From NCBI GenBank assembly GCA_038254195.1, contig JBBSGJ010000071.1, positions 1-10,779 of the forward strand: 10,779 nucleotides of DNA, in the 5' to 3' direction. The notes beneath the pieces are model-generated. The model saw only the letters and a list, made by a program, of their open reading frames with translations, was not told the origin of the DNA and did not search any database. Both the position numbers and the translations under genes were made by a program. Origin of the DNA: JBBQAA01 sp038254195. GTDB lineage: Bacteria; Actinomycetota; Thermoleophilia; Solirubrobacterales; Solirubrobacteraceae. Position 1 is the first letter of the stretch; the number at the start of each line of letters is the position of its first letter. Positions 7,027-10,779 of the stretch are shown here, one piece after another.

Positions 7027-8444
7027 GCGTTGTCGCTCCTCTTCTGCGGGACACCGCCCTGCGCACCCGGGTCCGGGCGGCGCTGAAGGCTTCGCGGCGG
7101 AGCGGGGGAGAGGTGCTCGCCGCGCTCACGCTGTCCGCCGACCCGGGGCTCGACCCCTCCGCGGTGGTCTGGGCCTCGCGCCGCGGCGCCGAGCCGCTGT
7201 TCTGCCTCGAGGAGCCCGACCGTGGCGGCTTCGCCCTCGCCGGTCTCGGGGAGGTCGCCCATCTCACCGCGCGGGGCGAGGACCGCTTCGGCCGTGTCGC
7301 CGCCGCCTGGCGGCGGCTGGCCGGGAGCGCGGTGGGCGGCACCGCCGACGGGCCACCGGGCTCCGGCCTCGTCGCGGTGGGCGGGTTCGCCTTCTCGCCC
7401 CAGCCCGCCCCCGCCGGCTCTCCCTGGGCCGCGTTCTCCGCCGCCTCGCTCTCGGTCCCGGAGCTCGCCCTCGCCCGCCGCGACGGGGAGGTCGCCCTCA
7501 CGCTCACGGCCTGCGTGCGGCCCGACGACGTCGAGGAGGACGTCGTCGCGCGGCTCGAGCACCGGCTCGCCCAGCTTCGCCCCGCCGCCCGCCTGCCGCT
7601 GCTCGACCCCGCGCCGGCGGGCCGCGCCCGCGTGGCCTCCGCACTGCCGCCCGAGCACTACGAGCAGGCCGTCGCCGGCGCGGTGAAACGCATCCGGGCG
7701 GGCGACCTGGAGAAGGTCGTGCTCGCGCGGGAGGTCGATGTCCACGCGCCGCGCGCCCACGATCCCGCGGCGGCGCTCGGCGTGCTGCGCGATGCCTTTC
7801 CCGCCTGTTACGTCTTCGCGGTCGCGCGCGGGCCCGCGACGTTCCTCGGCGCCTCGCCGGAGCTGCTCGCCCGTCGCGAGGGGCACCGCGCGTCGACCGT
7901 CGCGCTCGCGGGCTCCACGCGCCGCTCCGCTGACCCCGCCGTCGACGATCACCTCGGCGAGCGGCTCCTGCGCTCGGACAAGGACCGCGAGGAGCACGCG
8001 ATCGTGGCCCGGCGCATCGCGGCGGCGCTCAAGCCGCACACCCTCTGGATCGCCGAGGCGCCCGAGCCCCGGGTCGTGAAGGTGGCGAACATCCAGCACC
8101 TCGCCACGCCGATCCGCGCCCAGCTCGCCAAGGCGGTGGGGGCGGTCGACCTCGCCGGCCTTCTGCATCCCACGCCGGCCGTGGGCGGGGAGCCGTGGGC
8201 CGACGCGGCGCCGCTCATCCCCGCGCTCGAGGGCCTCGACCGCGGCTGGTACGCCGGGGCGGTCGGCTGGACCGACGCCGCGGAGGACGGGGAGTTCTCC
8301 GTCGCGCTGCGCTGCGCCCTGCTCGAGGGCGCGCTGGCCCGCTGCTACGCGGGGGTCGGCGTGGTGCGCGACTCCGATCCCGCCGCCGAGCTCGCCGAGA
8401 CAGAGGTCAAGCTCGACGCGGTGCTGCCGGTCCTCGCGGCCTGA
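7023..8444 (+). CDS. menF: Isochorismate synthase (MenF/EntC/DhbC family)
   Basis: Mg-dependent chorismate-to-isochorismate isomerase, feeding menaquinone or, less often, siderophore/salicylate synthesis. At 473 aa it is in the family range. The conserved chorismate-binding domain fills the C-terminal half: KVVLAR with the likely catalytic base Lys231, FLGASPELL with Glu280, ALAGSTRR, SDKDREEHAIVARRI, VKVANIQHLATPI, LLHPTPAVGG (His382), EGLDRGWYAGAVGW, and YAGVGVVRDSDPAAE. The less conserved N-terminal ~200 residues are Ala/Gly-rich. A related anthranilate or aminodeoxychorismate synthase is less likely given KVVLAR and HPTPAVGG. The ATG at 7023 lies 9 nt after repeat copy 2 without a clear Shine-Dalgarno. 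No other men or siderophore gene is in the window, so the assignment to menaquinone is by family prevalence. It ends 3 bp from the convergent permease stop, with no visible terminator. Confidence 0.9.
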   Translation: MSVVAPLLRDTALRTRVRAALKASRRSGGEVLAALTLSADPGLDPSAVVWASRRGAEPLFCLEEPDRGGFALAGLGEVAHLTARGEDRFGRVAAAWRRLAGSAVGGTADGPPGSGLVAVGGFAFSPQPAPAGSPWAAFSAASLSVPELALARRDGEVALTLTACVRPDDVEEDVVARLEHRLAQLRPAARLPLLDPAPAGRARVASALPPEHYEQAVAGAVKRIRAGDLEKVVLAREVDVHAPRAHDPAAALGVLRDAFPACYVFAVARGPATFLGASPELLARREGHRASTVALAGSTRRSADPAVDDHLGERLLRSDKDREEHAIVARRIAAALKPHTLWIAEAPEPRVVKVANIQHLATPIRAQLAKAVGAVDLAGLLHPTPAVGGEPWADAAPLIPALEGLDRGWYAGAVGWTDAAEDGEFSVALRCALLEGALARCYAGVGVVRDSDPAAELAETEVKLDAVLPVLAA

Positions 8445-8447
8445 ACG

Positions 8448-9170
8448 TCACTCCACGTCGCGCCGCCGGTCCACCGCCACCCCGACCGCGACGAACACCG
8501 CCGCCCAGGCCGCCAGCACGGCGAGGGCGGACCCGAAGCTCAGGTACATCTCACCCGTCGTGCCCCCGACCGCGGTGGCGGCCTGCCCGACGCTGTAGTG
8601 CCCGAGGTCGGGGCTGAGCGCGGTGAGCAGGGGCTCGACGATGAAGAACCACACGAGTGACCCGACCACGCCGGCCACCTGATTGCGCACGAGGATGCCG
8701 ACTCCCACCCCGAGCACGGCAGCGAGCACGCTCGCGAGCAGGCCGCCTCCCGCCGCGCGGAGGAAGTCGCTCCCGGCGAGATCGGGACCCCTCGTCCCCC
8801 CGAGCAGCGGGATCCCGAGACCGAAGGCGACGAGCAGCATCGGCAGCCCGATGAGCAGCGCGGCGAGCGCGTAGGCCGACGTCCGGGCCAGGTCGACCCG
8901 GGTCCGGTCCGGGGCGATGAGCAGCGCGGGCGCCAGCGTGCGATGGCGGTACTCCGAGGACGCGCCCACCACGCCGAAGATGAGCAGCACCGCGGAGAGC
9001 GTCCCGCCGAAGTTCACCACGCGCCGCTTGTCCTCGAGGGAGGTGGGATCCGAGGCCAGCGCCGAGATGACCACGGTGGCGAGCACGAGCAGAACCGCTG
9101 CGGCAGCGAACCCGAGCGCCGTGCGCGTAGTGCGCACCTTGACGAGCTCGCCGCGCACGAGCGCGGTCAC
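8448..9170 (-). CDS. ABC-2 type transporter permease
   Basis: Integral membrane subunit of an ABC exporter, 240 aa with about six hydrophobic segments: ~18-38, ~54-70, ~98-124, ~138-160, ~166-185 and ~207-232. The cytoplasmic N-terminus (VTALVRGELVKVRTTRTALG) and SSEYRHRTLAPALLIAPDR are characteristic of ABC-2 permeases paired with DrrA/CcmA-like ATPases. The GTG start overlaps the stop of the upstream ATPase remnant (GTGA), the usual coupled order. The reading frame extends to 9524 without a stop, but that part belongs to the broken ATPase. The permease looks intact while its own ATPase is destroyed, so it may be non-functional or recently orphaned. The substrate cannot be told. Confidence 0.85.
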   Translation of the reverse strand: MTALVRGELVKVRTTRTALGFAAAAVLLVLATVVISALASDPTSLEDKRRVVNFGGTLSAVLLIFGVVGASSEYRHRTLAPALLIAPDRTRVDLARTSAYALAALLIGLPMLLVAFGLGIPLLGGTRGPDLAGSDFLRAAGGGLLASVLAAVLGVGVGILVRNQVAGVVGSLVWFFIVEPLLTALSPDLGHYSVGQAATAVGGTTGEMYLSFGSALAVLAAWAAVFVAVGVAVDRRRDVE

Positions 9171-9509
9171 CGGGCCGCCACCTCCTCGTGCGTCTCCGCC
9201 GTGAGCTCGAGGAAGACCTCCTCGAGCGAAGCCCCCTGGGGTGCGAGCTCGTGCAGCGCATCCCCAGGGAGTACTTCCCCGCGCGGCGCCCGGATCCGAG
9301 AGGTCTACGAGCTCGAGCACCTCGTCCATCCGGCGGGTGGGAAACCCCGCCATCGCGGCGAGCGCCCGGAGGTGGTCGCGGCCGGAGCGATCGGGGTGGA
9401 AGCCCGAGACCTCGAGCGAGACGCCCACGGTCCGGGCCGGGTCGTCGAGCTCGCCGTAGGGGCGGCCAAGGATGAGCGCTCGCCCCTCGGAAGCGGGTAG
9501 CGCCATCAA
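9167..9509 (-). pseudogene. ABC transporter ATPase remnant
   Basis: Three frames contain pieces of one ABC ATPase in the right order. The first begins LMALPASEGRALILGRPYGE, continues through VGVSLEVSGFHPDRSGRDHL and VDEVLELVDL-like sequence, and so starts just after where Walker A should be. A second frame holds KYSLGMR, the start of the signature region. A third holds LHELAPQGASLEEVFLELT and ends in a proper TGA, the normal C-terminus. Walker A, most of the signature, Walker B, the D-loop and the switch His are all missing. A full protein would be ~300 aa; about 110 codons remain. At least one N-terminal truncation, one small indel and one large internal deletion are needed to explain this. 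It is very unlikely to be a sequencing error. Confidence 0.8.
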
Positions 9510-9517
9510 TCGCGCGA

Positions 9518-9543
9518 AATCCAACGTTTAGTGTTTGTCGCCA
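9518..9543. repeat. Motif string at left edge of aph segment
   Basis: AATCCAACG (9518-9526), TTAGTG (9528-9533) and GTCGCCA (9537-9543) occur in this order. The same three strings occur in the same order and orientation at 10685-10716 with different spacing. This copy spans the junction between the ABC ATPase remnant and the 3' end of the phosphotransferase gene. It could mark an insertion boundary, but the match is short and interrupted. Confidence 0.35.
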
Positions 9544-10361
9544 TGCGGAAGGGGCCGCGCAGACCGAACAACGGCGAGGTGATGCGCGGCGTGCCATCGC
9601 ATCTCGGGGAATCGAGCCTGCACCCAGCACCATGTCGCCACACGCGCGCTGTTCAACGTCTCGCATAGCTCCAGGAGCTCGCGGTCGACGTCGCCGAACG
9701 CGGCCCGGGCATCGTCGGGGAGAAACGCGAGGTCCCATTCCAGCGGTCCGCGGCATGCGGCCTCAAAGTCGATCCAACGCGGGCCAGAACGCGTAACCAC
9801 GCGGTTTCCGTCGTGAGGCTCGCCGTGAAGGGTCCGGAGATCGAGAGTGCGGCCGTCGAGCCGGTCGAGGAGATCGTCGAATGCGTCCCGCAGGAAGGCC
9901 CGGTCGGCGGTGGGCAGCGCTGCGACACGGCGATCATCGGACAGCGCCGTTCTGGCGCGCTGCAGGCCTACCCGAAAGCTCGGCGGCGTCACGTCGCAGA
10001 GCGACAGCGCCTCGTGGACGCGGAGCAGCGACTCGCCCACCATCGATCCGGGCGGGTGAGCGTCGGCGTAGTGATCCAAACGACGCCACAGCGTCACGAG
10101 GAACCCGGTCGCCGGATGTCTCATTGGACCGGCGCCCGCCAGCGGCGGGCCCACCGGTGCCCCGAGGGCAGCGAGCGCCGAGGCGACTTCGTGCTCGCGG
10201 GCGAGGAGCTCGTCGCTGTGCGGGTGAGTGCCGACCTTGGCGATGATCGCGTGGGGCCGAAGCCAGACCACGGTGTTATTGGTCTCTTGCACGAGGATGG
10301 GCTCCTCGACAACAAGGCCCAGGTGCCCCGCGACCTCGACCGCCGCGCGAGTCGGAGTCAC
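9528..10361 (-). CDS. APH-fold phosphotransferase (277 aa)
   Basis: Member of the aminoglycoside phosphotransferase/choline kinase-like superfamily; the true substrate is unknown and resistance should not be assumed. An N-lobe lysine candidate is Lys42 in HAIIAKVG. The catalytic loop is HGEPHDGN (179-186), with Glu181 where the canonical HGD motif has Asp, and Asn186 kept. The metal-binding motif is IDFEAACRGPLEWDLAFL, with Asp198 and Glu200. The length is normal. The start is a GTG at 10361; the frame has no ATG just upstream, and a 22-codon ORF (10426-10358) ends in a GTGA overlap with it. It has somewhat more A/T than its neighbours (for example the N-terminal ETNNTVVW stretch), suggesting possible acquisition. 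The stop lies right at the edge of the broken ABC ATPase. Confidence 0.8.
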   Translation of the reverse strand: MTPTRAAVEVAGHLGLVVEEPILVQETNNTVVWLRPHAIIAKVGTHPHSDELLAREHEVASALAALGAPVGPPLAGAGPMRHPATGFLVTLWRRLDHYADAHPPGSMVGESLLRVHEALSLCDVTPPSFRVGLQRARTALSDDRRVAALPTADRAFLRDAFDDLLDRLDGRTLDLRTLHGEPHDGNRVVTRSGPRWIDFEAACRGPLEWDLAFLPDDARAAFGDVDRELLELCETLNSARVATWCWVQARFPEMRWHAAHHLAVVRSARPLPHGDKH

Positions 10362-10495
10362 CTGCCCACCGAGTCGCAGCCCTCGGTGTCGTCGCCGATG
10401 CCCGGCATCGCTGCAGATTCTGCCATGGCGGAGTCGACCGTAGAGTTGATGGAAGCCTTGCGATCGCGCTACGGAGTGCTGGCGGCTAACTGCTC

Positions 10496-10530
10496 TTAGT
10501 CGCCACGACCGCCCAGTTGTTGGCGACTAA
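10496..10530. promoter_or_regulatory. Perfect 10-bp inverted repeat, candidate operator or hairpin
   Basis: TTAGTCGCCA (10496-10505) and its exact reverse complement TGGCGACTAA (10521-10530) are separated by 15 nt. A third copy, TGGCGACTAA, lies at 10567-10576 in the same orientation as the second. The first (reverse-complemented) and third copies share CGTGGCGACTAA. The position, ~135 bp upstream of the aph start and 17 bp before a possible rightward ORF, suits a repressor operator or a transcript hairpin. It does not match the LexA, IdeR/DtxR or NrdR consensus sequences that I know. Confidence 0.5.
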
Positions 10531-10566
10531 CCGGCGCTCGGGGCCGTTGCGGTCGGGCTTCCGCCG

Positions 10567-10576
10567 TGGCGACTAA
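10567..10576 (+). repeat. Third TGGCGACTAA copy
   Basis: An exact repeat of the right arm of the inverted repeat at 10496-10530, offset by 46 bp. It is followed by TAGGCT (10577-10582), a TANNNT-like hexamer, 10 nt before the ATG at 10593. The motif could therefore be part of a promoter or an operator overlapping one. A degenerate fourth copy (GGCGACTGA) lies near 10727. Confidence 0.45.
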
Positions 10577-10592
10577 TAGGCTCGCAGGCCTG

Positions 10593-10697
10593 ATGAGCCC
10601 CCCTGTCGACCTCGCCGAGGTCCCCGAGCTGTTCGAGGCGTGGCTGGCGGGGCGCCCGTTGGGGTTCCGACCACAAGTCTGCGCAATCCAACGCTAA
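10593..10697 (+). CDS. Possible 34-aa ORF or truncated gene start
   Basis: The frame MSPPVDLAEVPELFEAWLAG followed by RPLGFRPQVCAIQR has a natural-looking amphipathic helix and G/C-rich third positions. It ends at a TAA inside the palindrome AACGCTAAGCGTT (10690-10702). It may be a genuine small protein, or the 5' end of a longer gene cut off by the repeat at 10685-10716. No family is recognised and there is no good Shine-Dalgarno. The TANNNT-like box 10 nt upstream would suit a near-leaderless transcript. Confidence 0.3.
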   Translation: MSPPVDLAEVPELFEAWLAGRPLGFRPQVCAIQR

Positions 10698-10716
10698 GCG
10701 TTAGTGGCCGTCGCCA
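10685..10716. repeat. Motif string at right edge of aph segment
   Basis: AATCCAACG (10685-10693), TTAGTG (10701-10706) and GTCGCCA (10710-10716) match the strings at 9518-9543. This copy also contains the 13-nt palindrome AACGCTAAGCGTT. The two copies enclose aph, its upstream region and the 34-aa ORF (~1.17 kb). From here to the window end (10717-10779) I see no supportable gene; a GTG at 10739 opens a frame (VHVLVPPAK...) that runs off the edge and cannot be judged. Confidence 0.35.
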
Positions 10717-10779
10717 GCTACGTCGCGGCGACTGAGTCGTGCACGTGCTCGTGCCGCCGGCCAAGGCCTCCAGTCGCTC

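Larger units (their letters stand above)
10362..10592. other. Non-coding region upstream of aph with repeated motifs
   Basis: No convincing gene. It holds two short antisense ORFs that both begin Met-Ala-Glu-Ser: a minus-strand ORF of 22 codons (10426-10358) ending in the GTGA overlap with the aph start, and a plus-strand ORF of 24 codons (10425-10499) ending in ANCS. The right half contains the TGGCGACTAA repeats. Base composition is less GC-rich than the flanking genes. Likely a control region shared by aph (leftward) and whatever is transcribed to the right. Confidence 0.5.

Noticed and set aside
6339..8168. 609-codon minus-strand ORF opposite ilvN and menF
   Set aside because: The other strand carries unmistakable ACT-domain and isochorismate synthase motifs; this frame is rich in Arg, Gly and Asp with no recognisable domain.
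9813..10499. 228-codon plus-strand ORF antisense to the phosphotransferase
   Set aside because: It lies opposite the HGEPHDGN and IDFEAA motifs. Only its last 24 codons lie outside the gene, and they are not enough to support coding.
10496..10530. IdeR/DtxR iron box or LexA box
   Set aside because: Only TTAG/CTAA ends resemble the iron box; the central bases and the 15-nt spacer do not fit, and no GAAC...GTTC is present.
10496..10706. Integron attC site (ACTAAC ... GTTAGT complementarity; AAGCGTTAG)
   Set aside because: The core triplets do not fit RYYYAAC/GTTRRRY, the arms are ~180 bp apart, and no integrase is present.

Overview
The window is very GC-rich DNA with strong G/C bias at third codon positions. 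The gene set fits a high-GC Actinomycetota: an ilvBN pair, an isochorismate synthase, a YncE-type propeller/phosphoesterase, and likely leaderless promoters with TANNNT -10 boxes about 7 nt before the ATG. I lean towards the Thermoleophilia/Solirubrobacterales, but this rests on general protein character and is not proven.

Layout. Positions 1-205 are a G/C homopolymer-rich stretch with no supportable gene, and much of it may be contig-end artefact. From 2831 leftward to 206 (minus strand) runs a secreted beta-propeller plus phosphoesterase protein whose frame is broken by one extra base near 2524. Divergent from it, 2967-3835 holds two overlapping genes of unknown function (74 aa and 215 aa). 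Next come a doubtful 52-aa ORF, a 56-aa two-helix membrane protein, and a 99-aa membrane/zinc-ribbon protein (4091-4557). Then ilvB and ilvN (4711-6944), the two subunits of acetolactate synthase, form a tight operon for branched-chain amino acid synthesis. It is followed by a MenF/EntC-type isochorismate synthase (7023-8444). Convergent with that, on the minus strand, are an intact ABC-2 permease (8448-9170) and the decayed remains of its ATPase (9167-9509). Beyond lies an APH-fold phosphotransferase (9528-10361, minus), then about 420 bp of mostly non-coding DNA with repeated TGGCGACTAA motifs and a possible 34-aa ORF.

The most interesting signal is a two-copy intergenic element at 4553-4655 and 6940-7013. 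Each copy starts exactly at a stop codon, the two flank ilvBN as direct repeats, and they share a folded architecture: a GTCGC/GCGAC hairpin, an outer GGGG/CCCC helix and an inner GGCGG/CCGCC helix. The inner loops differ, and the conserved right half is read in different frames in the two copies. This points to conservation at the nucleic-acid level (structured RNA or REP/MITE-like element) rather than as a peptide. A second cluster of signals lies at the right end. The ABC ATPase has lost its Walker A and Walker B regions right where the aph gene begins, and similar short motif strings (AATCCAACG, TTAGTG, GTCGCCA, in that order) occur at both edges of the aph segment. This suggests a recombination or insertion event.
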